DNA from: an uncultured bacterium
GTDB taxonomy: Bacteria > Verrucomicrobiota > Kiritimatiellia > CAIKKV01 > CAITUY01
DNA: 64,000 nucleotides
NCBI GenBank assembly: GCA_903895695.1
Contig: CAITUY010000210.1
Coordinates: forward strand, 1 to 64,000
Direction: 5' to 3'
Part shown: positions 24,485 through 32,890 of the stretch, one piece after another
Numbering within the stretch: position 1 is the first letter of the stretch
How the letters are laid out: every line of letters starts with the position of its first letter
Position numbers and translations under genes: made by a program
The notes under the pieces: generated by a model
Database searches by the model: none
The model's input: the letters and a program-made list of their open reading frames with translations, nothing else
Told to the model about the DNA's origin: nothing

Positions 24485-25655
24485 CCGATCGCCGCGCCGC
24501 ATCGTCGTTCAAGAAGAGATCGCCGTCGCACGGGCTCAGCGTGTGTGACCGTGCGCGCGTGCCGTTGGCCGCGCTGGTTCGGGGTTCGTCGAACGTGACA
24601 GTCACTTCCTTGTTGCCCATCGGGTTGTAGGCAACGGTCCCGTCGGCAAACTCGCGCGTCCACACGCCATCCGGCCGCTCGAGACCCGGCGCCAGCGCCT
24701 TGCCCAGGCGCCGCTCCCAGAACGGATACCAGTTGTGCAGGTGATCGGGCGTCGGCAAGGGATTCGGGTCGGAGAAAAGGCAGTAGCCGTCCGACCTAAC
24801 CATGGACAGCGTCGTGGTGGCGCGCATCAAGTTCTCGTCGCCGCGTGACGTGTGATACCACGTTTCCAAGCAGTTGATCCGCGGCGTCCGCAAGTTCTTC
24901 TCGGCCCACGTCAGCGTGTCGGCAATACGCTTCCAATCGGCCGCCGACTGGCTGCGCGTGCACTCCATGAAGTAGCCGTTAATAAACGGGGCCGTCTTTG
25001 GGGTCGTTTGGTCGTTCGCATTCGCCAGGATGAGGGACTTCTCTCCAATGCGCCGGCGTATGGTCCCCACCAACGCGACACGATCGGCATCGTCGCGCCA
25101 CCAGTCCAGCATGATGCCGTCCACCACGCCGGATTCCACGGCAGCCTGCGCCTGCCTGGCCACCTGTTCACGGTATTCCGGATTGGAGAAGTCCAATTGC
25201 AGGAATCGCCCCTCCTCCCATCCTGGAACAATGGTGCCCTTGTCGTCGCGCCGCCACCATGCGTGTCCATCCGGGAGGTAAGACTGGTGCGCATCCCGGT
25301 AACGAATCTCCATCAGCAGAACCAGGTTCGGATTGCGGCCCAACAGTTCCCGCCGACGCCGTCGTCCGCGATCGAGACTGGCGGCTGTGAAGTTGGTGGC
25401 CAGACCCGGATGCTCATTATCCCACTTTAGGCCGAAGAAACCATCGCCATGGAAGATGAGGTCGTGCCGGGCGGCCGTGACCGTCTTGTCCTCGTTCAAG
25501 TTGTCGGCCGGGTTCCACGCCTGGAATACGGAAGGAAACATCCGGTCGGCAACGCGCTGCGCAAGTGACTTTTCAGGCATCGGGTCATCTCCCCCGAGCG
25601 CCGCGGCGATCGCGCCCAGGACCAGCATCAGACTATAGGTCACCGATCGCGTCAT
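24468..25655 (-). CDS. Putative secreted glycoside hydrolase-like protein
   Basis: A 395-residue protein with an N-terminal hydrophobic signal (about 4-20). A TIM-barrel-like catalytic region contains SGVVDGIMLDWWRDDADR, ILANANDQ and INCLETWYH, the layout of the hypothetical glycosyl hydrolase (GHL) families. The LDWW acidic residue is a candidate catalytic site. The substrate is unknown. It starts 6 bases after the aldolase-family gene stop and is probably the last gene of the operon that begins at 32.8 kb, or of a separate short transcript. Confidence 0.65.
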   Translation of the reverse strand: MTRSVTYSLMLVLGAIAAALGGDDPMPEKSLAQRVADRMFPSVFQAWNPADNLNEDKTVTAARHDLIFHGDGFFGLKWDNEHPGLATNFTAASLDRGRRRRRELLGRNPNLVLLMEIRYRDAHQSYLPDGHAWWRRDDKGTIVPGWEEGRFLQLDFSNPEYREQVARQAQAAVESGVVDGIMLDWWRDDADRVALVGTIRRRIGEKSLILANANDQTTPKTAPFINGYFMECTRSQSAADWKRIADTLTWAEKNLRTPRINCLETWYHTSRGDENLMRATTTLSMVRSDGYCLFSDPNPLPTPDHLHNWYPFWERRLGKALAPGLERPDGVWTREFADGTVAYNPMGNKEVTVTFDEPRTSAANGTRARSHTLSPCDGDLFLNDDAARRSVTGAP

Positions 25656-25661
25656 CAGACC

Positions 25662-26312
25662 TCACACGGTCCCCGCCCGCCCCGCTTGCCGCAATGCAAG
25701 AAGCGACTCGACTTCCTTTTCGGGCAGCGGCGTCGCGCGATCGCCGGAACGGACAATGATTTCACTGGCAAGCTCGAAGAACATGGCGTTCTGGATCGCG
25801 TGATCGAAGTCGCGCGCGACGGTCACCTGCCCGTGATTTCCCAGGACGACCAGGTCATGCTCGAACATGGCCTCGGTCACGGCCCGCGCCAACTCGGCCG
25901 ACCCCGGCATCAGATAGGGAACGTGCGCAACATGACCCACGTAGAACGGAATCTCAGGTATCACACAATAATTGAACCGTTCCGGCTTGCGGCAGGCAAG
26001 CACCGTGGCACAGGGCGACTGGAAGTGCATGACGACATTAACGTCGGATCGCGTCCTCAGGATTCCCGCATGGAACCCGATCTCCACGCTGGGCTTCCGC
26101 CCTGCGAGAAGGGACCCGTCTGAAATCCGGCAGAGCGACACATCGTCCGGGGTTGCCCGGGCCATCCAACTCCGTGATGCCTTGACGAGCATCCGCTCTC
26201 CATCGACCCGCATGGACAGATTGCCGCTGCTGCACCGCATCAAGCCGCATTCCGCTGCCTGCCGGCACGCGTTGACAAAACCATCGACCGTTTCTTTCGG
26301 TACGCTCTTCAT
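25662..26312 (-). CDS. Class II aldolase/adducin-family protein with altered metal site
   Basis: A 216-residue protein of the FucA/AraD family of zinc-dependent sugar-phosphate aldolases and epimerases. The family pattern is present: SSGNLSMRV, PSVEIGFHAGILRTRSDVN and LVVLGNHGQVTV. The zinc motif HTHSP of typical members reads HFQSP here, so one zinc-binding histidine is replaced by glutamine. That may reduce or change activity. AAGGA lies 9 bases before the ATG at 26312, which is preferred over the one at 26321 where the spacing is 1. It lies 34 bases after the terpene-cyclase-like gene. Confidence 0.8.
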   Translation of the reverse strand: MKSVPKETVDGFVNACRQAAECGLMRCSSGNLSMRVDGERMLVKASRSWMARATPDDVSLCRISDGSLLAGRKPSVEIGFHAGILRTRSDVNVVMHFQSPCATVLACRKPERFNYCVIPEIPFYVGHVAHVPYLMPGSAELARAVTEAMFEHDLVVLGNHGQVTVARDFDHAIQNAMFFELASEIIVRSGDRATPLPEKEVESLLALRQAGRAGTV

Positions 26313-26346
26313 GAGGCCCATTCCTTACCGCAACCGACACAGCCGG

Positions 26347-28140
26347 TCAATGCGCGCTCCTGTCGCACCGCACCGCTGATAGCGCCTGCACGGTGAAGAT
26401 AACCGGATACAGGCGCTCCGAGTACCAGAGCCGGGCGAAGTAGAGCCCGATGGGCGTCGCGTCGAACCGCGTGCCGCCCTGGGTGTGATCTGCCAGCCAC
26501 GCGGTTCCGCGCTGGATGGCGGCGGCCGATGTCGCCGGATCGAGTGCCGCGACCGCCAGGGCCGTCTCCTCGATCGACGACGGCACGTCCGCCGCGCCGC
26601 CCCACCCGCCATCCGGGTTCTGGGCCTCCAGCAGCCACGTCGTGCCCCGCCCTGCCAACGCGCTGCGTTCCGGCAGCCGGCCCGGCGTCAACGCCCGCAA
26701 CGCCCGCACGACGTGCGCCGTCCCGTAGGTAGGATTCACCTGGCCGGCCGCCTGCTGGTTACCGAACCACAGCGGCACCCATGAGCCGTCCGCCTGCTGA
26801 GCCCGCGCCAGGTACTCCATGCCTGCTTCCGACGCCTCGTCGAGCCGGCGGCGCAGGCGCGGATCGACCCGCCCATACCAGGCGTCATAGGCGACCAGCG
26901 CGTGGGCCGTGATATCCGGGCAGCTCCGATCGAAGGGCAGCTTGCCCCAGCCGCGGCAAAACGTCGGGAGCCCGCCGTCACCGTTCTGCAGGTCGAGCAG
27001 CCATTGGAGTCCTTTCCCGGCCGCAGCCTGCGCGTCGGAGTCGTAGGGGCCCAGGTGATGCAGCGCCAGCAGGACACCGGCCGTATCGTCCGCGTCGGGT
27101 ACAGAGCCCGGCAGATGCGTCCAACTCCAGCCGCCGGGCGCCGCCTGCGTGAACGGATGCGTCCGATCGAACTGCTGTCCCACCAGCCACGCCCGCAAGG
27201 CGTCACGCTCAGCGTCCGACAGCGCCGCCAGGCCGTCGCCGGCCGCCGCCAGGGCATTCACGGAAAGCGTCGTCAGCCATGTCGCCAGGTTCGTGTCGAT
27301 CGGCCAGCTTCCGTCGGACCGGACCGTATCTGCGAGGAATCGCGCGCAGTCGCGCGCCACCGGGTGCTCGCGCAGACCCGCGGCGGCGAGGCTCGCGGCC
27401 ACGAAGCCGTTCAAGGGCGCCGCTTCCAAGAACCCGCCGTTCGACGGCTGGCAGCGGCGCAGCAGCCGCAGCGCCGGCCCGGTGACCGTATCCCGAAGCC
27501 AGGCGACCGGCGGCGCGCCCCGCTCCCCGCGCCGATGCCGCACCAACCCGATCGCGATGAGCGCGGGGATCGCGTAGCTCACCACCTCCAGCCGGACAAA
27601 TCGGAACAGCCCGCGCGGCAGCACGCTCCACTCGAAAGGCAGTTGCGGAACAAACCGCCAGGGATCCTCGCCCAGACGGCCGGCCAGCGCACACACCGTG
27701 AGAATCGGAGCCGAGAAAGTGTGGTCACTCCCGTAAGAGGCCGCCACGGCTTGCGCCAGGGCCTCGGGATCGAGGCTGCCGGCCGCCTGGCCGATCCACG
27801 CCGCCGCCCGTTGCACCGCGCCTGCGGCGACCGCGTCGTCCGCCTTGGCACAGCCGAGAGCCGCCCAACAAAGCAGCGTGGTGCTGAGATTGCTCGGACT
27901 ATCCGGCGTGTCGCCCCACCCGCCGTCCGGGTTTGCCCCCGCGGCCAGCCAACCCAAGGCGCGCGCCACCGTCTCCCGATATGCGACCGGGTCCACCTGC
28001 TGCAGCGCGAAGGCAGCCACGGCCGTGGACAGCGCGCTGCTGGAAAGCTGGCCCCGCCAAACGCCGTCCGCCCCGCGCGCGTCCAGCAAATGGGTGCGCG
28101 CGGCGGCCAGGACGGATGTGTTGTGCAATTCGCTATCCAT
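26347..28140 (-). CDS. Squalene-hopene-cyclase-like terpene cyclase
   Basis: A 597-residue all-helical toroid protein with many QW-type repeats (NPDGGWGD, NGDGGLPTF, NPDGGWGG). It has the class II cyclase acid motif DADDTAG at 349-355, corresponding to DxDD of squalene-hopene cyclase, which protonates a polyprene and starts cyclisation. It is shorter than typical squalene-hopene cyclases (about 630-650). It probably cyclises a linear isoprenoid made by the synthase encoded two genes upstream; the product cannot be predicted. The gap to the preceding gene (123 bases) is filled by a dispersed palindromic repeat. Confidence 0.85.
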   Translation of the reverse strand: MDSELHNTSVLAAARTHLLDARGADGVWRGQLSSSALSTAVAAFALQQVDPVAYRETVARALGWLAAGANPDGGWGDTPDSPSNLSTTLLCWAALGCAKADDAVAAGAVQRAAAWIGQAAGSLDPEALAQAVAASYGSDHTFSAPILTVCALAGRLGEDPWRFVPQLPFEWSVLPRGLFRFVRLEVVSYAIPALIAIGLVRHRRGERGAPPVAWLRDTVTGPALRLLRRCQPSNGGFLEAAPLNGFVAASLAAAGLREHPVARDCARFLADTVRSDGSWPIDTNLATWLTTLSVNALAAAGDGLAALSDAERDALRAWLVGQQFDRTHPFTQAAPGGWSWTHLPGSVPDADDTAGVLLALHHLGPYDSDAQAAAGKGLQWLLDLQNGDGGLPTFCRGWGKLPFDRSCPDITAHALVAYDAWYGRVDPRLRRRLDEASEAGMEYLARAQQADGSWVPLWFGNQQAAGQVNPTYGTAHVVRALRALTPGRLPERSALAGRGTTWLLEAQNPDGGWGGAADVPSSIEETALAVAALDPATSAAAIQRGTAWLADHTQGGTRFDATPIGLYFARLWYSERLYPVIFTVQALSAVRCDRSAH

Positions 28141-28152
28141 GTTCGTCCATCT

Positions 28153-28252
28153 TAGGTAGGGCGACGGCTGCCTGCCCGCCGTGGCGGGTCCTCGCCGCGC
28201 CGTGACTGTCGCGCAACCGTCACGGCGGGGCGAGGACGCCCACGCCCTACCT
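28153..28252 (-). repeat. Dispersed palindromic repeat family B, full copy
   Basis: A 100-bp element with terminal inverted arms TAGGTAGGGCG and CGCCCTACCT and internal CCGCCGTGGCGGG hairpins. The copy at 41007-41104 is its reverse complement with scattered changes. It lies inside the terpenoid operon between the two toroid genes. Confidence 0.88.
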
Positions 28253-28263
28253 GGGGAGACCGT

Positions 28264-29163
28264 TCACTGTTCACTTCCCCCGCCCCCGCCCACACACGCG
28301 CCCAGCGCCAGCAGCGCATAAAACGTATATTCGCAATCGGTAGTCGGATCGGCCGGGTGCCCCCGGAACCCGCCGTTGTCGTCCCACAGCGAGGCGACGA
28401 ATTCGGCGTGCGGTTCTGTTGATGCCGGCGCTCGCCCGGCCTCGCGCAACGCATGGAGCGCTGTGGCTGTCGAGAGCAGGTCCGGGCCGGGCGCGGACTT
28501 GAAAGCCAGATATCCGCCCGCCGGGCACTCGCAGGCCTGCACGGCGTCGATAGCTGCCGTCTCGACCGCTCCCGAGATCCACTGCTGCAGCAGGAGCGCG
28601 GCCGCGGTTGCCGTTGTCGTCCCCATCGCTACATCCGCCGCATTGGCGTACCCGCCATCCGCCGTTCGCAGGGACCCGATACTAGCCAGCAACGTCTGCG
28701 GTTCCGGCATCCCGTCCCCGACCTCATCGTAGGCCAGATACGCAAGGAACGCGCCGTACACGGTTCCGCGCGCCGCTCGGGCCTCCAGGTGGTGATACCC
28801 GCCGTCCGCTGCGCGATGCGTCTCCATGCGGCGCAGCAGGGCGCGGCCGCGCGCCGACTCGCCCAGCGCGGCCCAGCAGCGGGCGCCGGACGCCAGGTGC
28901 ACGAAATCGAGACCTTCCCCCTCGTCGCCCAGCGCGTCGAGGTAACGCCTCACGGGAGCCGCGGGCAAGGCACATCTCAACGCGGCCAGGCAGGCCAGCC
29001 CGAACACCGTGTAATAGAGGTCGCTCGCCGCCGACCGCCCCCGGAACCCGCCGTCTGTCGTAAGTTGCCCGAGCACGAACCGCTCGATCACGGCCGCGCC
29101 GTCCGACTGCATCCAGATCGCAGCACGGGCGGCCGTCTGGACCATGTCGGTCGGTCGCTTCAT
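28264..29163 (-). CDS. Prenyltransferase/squalene-oxidase-repeat toroid protein
   Basis: A 299-residue protein made of helical-hairpin repeats ending in GGF/GGY turns (DGGFRGR, DGGYHHL, DGGYANA, AGGYLAF, NGGFRGH), the fold of protein prenyltransferase beta subunits and terpene cyclase beta-domains. It has no DxDD motif and is about half the size of the cyclase encoded next to it. It may bind the polyprenyl substrate, act as a transferase, or form a split partner of the larger toroid. The start overlaps the upstream stop by ATGA. The tail is glycine-rich. Confidence 0.78.
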   Translation of the reverse strand: MKRPTDMVQTAARAAIWMQSDGAAVIERFVLGQLTTDGGFRGRSAASDLYYTVFGLACLAALRCALPAAPVRRYLDALGDEGEGLDFVHLASGARCWAALGESARGRALLRRMETHRAADGGYHHLEARAARGTVYGAFLAYLAYDEVGDGMPEPQTLLASIGSLRTADGGYANAADVAMGTTTATAAALLLQQWISGAVETAAIDAVQACECPAGGYLAFKSAPGPDLLSTATALHALREAGRAPASTEPHAEFVASLWDDNGGFRGHPADPTTDCEYTFYALLALGACVGGGGGSEQ

Positions 29164-30737
29164 GGCAGAGACGGCTGGTGCAGGATGAGCGCGGCGACCC
29201 GGTACAGGAGGCGCTTCAAGGCTGGCTGCCGAAGCGGCCTAAGGGCGCGCAGTGCCTCGTCCTCGTATTGCCGCAGCAACTGCCGGGTGCGTTCTTCCGC
29301 CGCCACCCACCGACGTTCATCCGCGCCCGCGGCGGGATCGCCTGGGCCGACCGGCGCGGCAGGTTGCTCGCGGGCCAGGGCCACCAGTACGGACGGTCGA
29401 CTCTCCCCGGCGGACAACGCAACACGGTCGGCCGCGTGGTCGTCTAGGTCGTCGCGAATCTGGTAGGCGGTGCCCAGCGCGGTGCTGAATCCGGCCAGCA
29501 CGGCGCGGGTCTCGCGGTCGGCGCCCGCGCCAATGGCGCCCAACTGCAAGGCCACCTCAAAGGCAGGCGCTGTCTTGCGGCGGAAGATCTCCAGCACGGC
29601 CGGGACCGTGACGCTGGCGGGCGCTCGCCGGAGCAGCAGTTCCTCGCCCTGCCCCAGGCAGAGCGTGCGATGCCCCTCCGCCGCCACCGCCATCATTTCC
29701 CGCACCTGCTCCGCCGGGGCCCCCGATTCCGCGATCAACCGGTAGCCGTCACCGATCAACAGGTCCCCCACGTTAAGTGCAACCGCGACGCCGTGCTGCC
29801 GGTGCAGCGTCTGCTCCCCGTAGCGCGTATCGTCCTCGTCCTCGATATCGTCGTGAATCAGCGACGCTTTGTGGAAACATTCGACCGCGATCGCCAGGCG
29901 CCTGAGGGTCTCGGGCGCGGCCCCTCCCGGTCCGGCCAGCGCACGGTAGACACCAACGGCCAGCAGCGGACGCCATCGCTTGCCGCCCTTGGCCATCCAT
30001 TCCGTTGCGATCGTCTCGGTGGCCGTGCCGGACGGACACAGCAACGCCCGCAGGTAGGCCGGCTCGAAGCAGGCGCCTACTTCGCGGCGGAGCGCGGCGA
30101 TGTCCGGACGGGCGTTCGGCAGCGTCGGGTCCCGAAGGCGAAGTGCTTCCCGAACCCACTCAAGATCGACCGCCGTGTCCACGCACCCGTTGCGCAGTAA
30201 CGGGAGCGCCAGGCCCGGCACCGCGTGTGCCATCAACGGCCGGAACGAGCGCTCCAGGGCGTGCAGGCAGCTTACGCCGACGACCGCATCGGCATCGCCC
30301 CGGGCCAGCAAGGCCGCGACGGCCGTCGTGCCCTCGGCGACGAGAACAACATAACCCAGTTCCTCGGCCTCGCGTTGGATCGTGCCGATCGCGCACCGCC
30401 CGCACTCTTCGCACAGCAGTCCCAGCGCATCGAATTTCGCCCGGCACGCCGCGCTGGACTTTAGGCACTGCGGCAGCAATAGAATCCGCCGTTCGTACGG
30501 CGTGCCTGCCACGGCGCTGCGCCACACCTCGTTGCCCACCAGCACGGTGACGAACCCCCTGTGCTCCGGTTCCAGTGCGCTGTCCTTGAGGATACGGTCG
30601 GCATGGGCTTCCAGTTCTTCGAGGGACAGCGGCGGAATCAGCGTCTCGCGGTCGCAGTACGCTCGTACGCGCTGCCGTATCGCGTCCCGCGCCGGCTTGT
30701 CCGTGGGCGCTGCCAGGTCCTGACGTTCCACTGTCAT
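29160..30737 (-). CDS. DUF116-polyprenyl diphosphate synthase fusion
   Basis: A 525-residue two-domain protein. Residues 1 to about 225 match DUF116, a cysteine-containing family of unknown function (LLLPQCLKSSAACRAKF, CEECGRCAIG, VVGVSCLHALE) often found near radical SAM and ferredoxin genes. Residues from about 240 on are a trans-isoprenyl diphosphate synthase with both aspartate-rich motifs, HDDIEDEDD and QIRDDLDD, plus the GGKRWRP substrate motif. It should condense isopentenyl diphosphate onto an allylic primer. The start at 30737 is fixed by an ATGA overlap with the radical SAM gene. The domain combination is unusual. Confidence 0.85.
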   Translation of the reverse strand: MTVERQDLAAPTDKPARDAIRQRVRAYCDRETLIPPLSLEELEAHADRILKDSALEPEHRGFVTVLVGNEVWRSAVAGTPYERRILLLPQCLKSSAACRAKFDALGLLCEECGRCAIGTIQREAEELGYVVLVAEGTTAVAALLARGDADAVVGVSCLHALERSFRPLMAHAVPGLALPLLRNGCVDTAVDLEWVREALRLRDPTLPNARPDIAALRREVGACFEPAYLRALLCPSGTATETIATEWMAKGGKRWRPLLAVGVYRALAGPGGAAPETLRRLAIAVECFHKASLIHDDIEDEDDTRYGEQTLHRQHGVAVALNVGDLLIGDGYRLIAESGAPAEQVREMMAVAAEGHRTLCLGQGEELLLRRAPASVTVPAVLEIFRRKTAPAFEVALQLGAIGAGADRETRAVLAGFSTALGTAYQIRDDLDDHAADRVALSAGESRPSVLVALAREQPAAPVGPGDPAAGADERRWVAAEERTRQLLRQYEDEALRALRPLRQPALKRLLYRVAALILHQPSLP

Positions 30738-31930
30738 CCGTAGGCTCCGAATCCGAAGAACCAGTATTTCTTGGCGAACCGAAAGGCCGCGCTCCGCTCC
30801 GGGATCTCGGCGGACGGCACATGATGACTCGTGTGCGCCTTCATGGCGGCCAGTTCCGCATACCCAGTGCCCCGCCCGCTGGAGTCGCGCGCACCCTGGG
30901 CCAGCAGGAAGGCCTTGAGCCGCTCGGGGTCCTCCATGATCACGCATCCCCGAGTCGTGGTCCGGGAGAAGTCACGGAAGGACTTGAGGAATGTAGAATC
31001 CCGGAACAGTTCGGCCAGCGGTCTTCCATCACGTACGTTATCCAGTGCGAACTGGATGGGCGGGCACGGCTCGACGTCGCCTCCAGGGCCAATGTGATGC
31101 GCCATACCCACGGCCGCCGGGCACAGGGCCCTGCCCTCGTGGTCCCAATAGGCATCGACGATCAGCAGCGGCGAGCGGCGGCGCGAGTCCACAATGAAGC
31201 GCCGCAGATCCACGATCTGCGCCGGATCCAACGCCAGTTCAGGCGTCGGCCGGGGCCCCACGGGCCGGTAGATGTAATACCAAAGGTAGTGCACGCCCCG
31301 CCCCGCCAGTTCGCGGACAAACGCGTCCGATGCCAGGTCCCGCACATTGGAGCGGCAAATGCTGGTGCAGGCACCGATGACCAAGCGGTTGCGGCGACAA
31401 TGTTCCACCCCGGCCAGGGTTTGCTCATAGACGTTGCTGCCGCCGCGGCGCTCGTCGCTGACTTCGCGGTTGCCCTCGATGCTGATCAAGGGACTCACGT
31501 TGCCGAGTCGCCGCATCTCCCTGGCGATTGCATCCGTCAGCAACGTGCCGTTGGTAAAGAGCAGGAAATAGGCATCCGGGTGCCGCGCGAAGACGTCGAA
31601 GAGCCCCTTGTGGAGCAGCGGTTCGCCGCCCAGGATTCCAAAGAAATACGATCCTTTGGCTTTGCATTGCCGCACCAGGCTGTCGAGCGTCTCGACGTCA
31701 AGTTCACGGCACGGCGTGGACGGCGTGACCCAGCATCCCTGACAGGCGAGATTGCACCGGTCAGTCACGGAGATGAAAAGAAACGCCGGGAAGAAATCCT
31801 CGCCCCGGGCGATTCGTTTCTCGAAGCGACTGACGGCGCGCATTCCCTTCCAGCCGAAATTCCACGCGAACTTTGCCAGCACGCGCTTGTCCGGCTCGGT
31901 CAGCATCCGCCTGGCAAAGCTTGCGCTCAT
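30734..31930 (-). CDS. Radical SAM enzyme of the terpenoid operon
   Basis: A 398-residue radical SAM protein. The cluster motif is C59-NLA-C63-QG-C66, followed by FFGILGGEPLLH and LFTNGTLL typical of SPASM/HpnH-like subfamilies. C-terminal cysteines (ALCPAA, VEPCPPIQF, RGCVIM) could bind a second cluster. In hopanoid synthesis the radical SAM protein HpnH adds adenosine to hopene; a comparable modification of a cyclised or linear prenyl product is an inference from context. It is translationally coupled (ATGA) to both neighbours. Confidence 0.85.
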   Translation of the reverse strand: MSASFARRMLTEPDKRVLAKFAWNFGWKGMRAVSRFEKRIARGEDFFPAFLFISVTDRCNLACQGCWVTPSTPCRELDVETLDSLVRQCKAKGSYFFGILGGEPLLHKGLFDVFARHPDAYFLLFTNGTLLTDAIAREMRRLGNVSPLISIEGNREVSDERRGGSNVYEQTLAGVEHCRRNRLVIGACTSICRSNVRDLASDAFVRELAGRGVHYLWYYIYRPVGPRPTPELALDPAQIVDLRRFIVDSRRRSPLLIVDAYWDHEGRALCPAAVGMAHHIGPGGDVEPCPPIQFALDNVRDGRPLAELFRDSTFLKSFRDFSRTTTRGCVIMEDPERLKAFLLAQGARDSSGRGTGYAELAAMKAHTSHHVPSAEIPERSAAFRFAKKYWFFGFGAYG

Positions 31931-32763
31931 GTGCCGGCCTCCGGCTGCACGGCGGGCGCCCCAACTATCGGCTCGCGAGGACGCTCGCCCTCCATGGAAG
32001 CGCACGCCGCGCGCTCCGCCTCGGCCCGCTCCTGCGCCGATTTCAGCAGACGGCGGCCCCGGGCTTGGCGCTGGCGCTCGGCCAGCGCCGCGTAGGTATC
32101 GTCGCCGAGAAGCTCGTGCGCCTTGATCCGGGCCCGCGCCTTCAGGTCTTGCTCGTCGCCGATCTCGGCCCCGTTCAGCGGCGTTTCGGCGTCCGGCAGT
32201 TTCGGGAACATGATCGCCACTTCCGGGCAAATTCGGGCGCAGGCCGGACAATTATTCTTGCAGGACCGCGGATTGACCACGGCGGCCTTGCCGTCCGGTG
32301 TTACCGCATAAACGCCAAACAGGCAGAAGCTCACGCACTGCCGGCAGTGGCGACACCGCGCAGAGTCGATGACCGGGAACCAAGGGGGCCAGGCATCTGA
32401 AGTTTCCAGCGGCTTCGTGGTCGCACGCCCCGCGTCGCTCGGAACCCTCTCCAGAATTGCTGCGTCCGACATCGTCCGGAGGTCCAGGACCTGGAGGTGT
32501 TCCTCATCCGTGGCAAGTCCGGCCGCGCCGAGAAGCCCTCGCACGGCCCGTGGATGGCAGGCAATCACGGTGAGCGTGCCGGCGGACGCCGTCAGCGCCG
32601 CGAGGCCGGCATCGCGGTCGGCCGCCAGGCGGCATAGGTCCGCGACCTCGGTAAAGGCGACGCCCCGGCCCCGCAGGCCATCGAGCACAGCCTGTCTAAC
32701 CGCCTCCGGGCCCACGCCGTGGGCTGAGCACTTGCAGTACAGGATGCGGTCTTCGTCGGGCAT
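31927..32763 (-). CDS. Ferredoxin-type protein with two 4Fe-4S sites
   Basis: A 278-residue protein. An N-terminal domain of about 110 residues carries CKC near its start. A ferredoxin domain follows with C137-x2-C140-x2-C143-x3-C147 and C168-x3-C172-x2-C175-x3-C179. It probably supplies electrons to the radical SAM enzyme encoded next, whose start overlaps its stop by ATGA. GGAAG precedes the ATG at 32763, and this is the first gene of the operon. The last 20 residues (containing EGERPREP) are encoded by a dispersed DNA repeat and are probably not functional. Confidence 0.8.
   Translation of the reverse strand: MPDEDRILYCKCSAHGVGPEAVRQAVLDGLRGRGVAFTEVADLCRLAADRDAGLAALTASAGTLTVIACHPRAVRGLLGAAGLATDEEHLQVLDLRTMSDAAILERVPSDAGRATTKPLETSDAWPPWFPVIDSARCRHCRQCVSFCLFGVYAVTPDGKAAVVNPRSCKNNCPACARICPEVAIMFPKLPDAETPLNGAEIGDEQDLKARARIKAHELLGDDTYAALAERQRQARGRRLLKSAQERAEAERAACASMEGERPREPIVGAPAVQPEAGT
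31970..31997 (-). repeat. Repeat encoding EGERPREP inside a gene end
   Basis: On the minus strand the sequence TCCATGGAGGGCGAGCGTCC continues to CGCGAGCC and is translated as MEGERPREP. I recall this GGCGAGCGTCCTCGCGAGCC block as a widespread intergenic repeat in verrucomicrobial genomes, which a search could confirm. Here it has been absorbed into the 3' end of the ferredoxin gene. Confidence 0.5.
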
Positions 32764-32890
32764 CGTTCGAGTCTTCCCTGAGATGCCAGCCGACGAACAG
32801 AACGCGACTGACAGGCGTTCATTATCGCCCATAGCCGCATCCTTCGTCAATCGGATGGGCGGCGGGTTCTTGCAGGCCTGGGACAGGCGG

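Noticed and set aside
30734..31930. Assignment of the radical SAM gene as hpnH
   Set aside because: The context is suggestive, but the sequence around the cluster (TDRCNLACQGCWVTP) and the C-terminal cysteines do not allow a safe call of HpnH over other SPASM-type enzymes.
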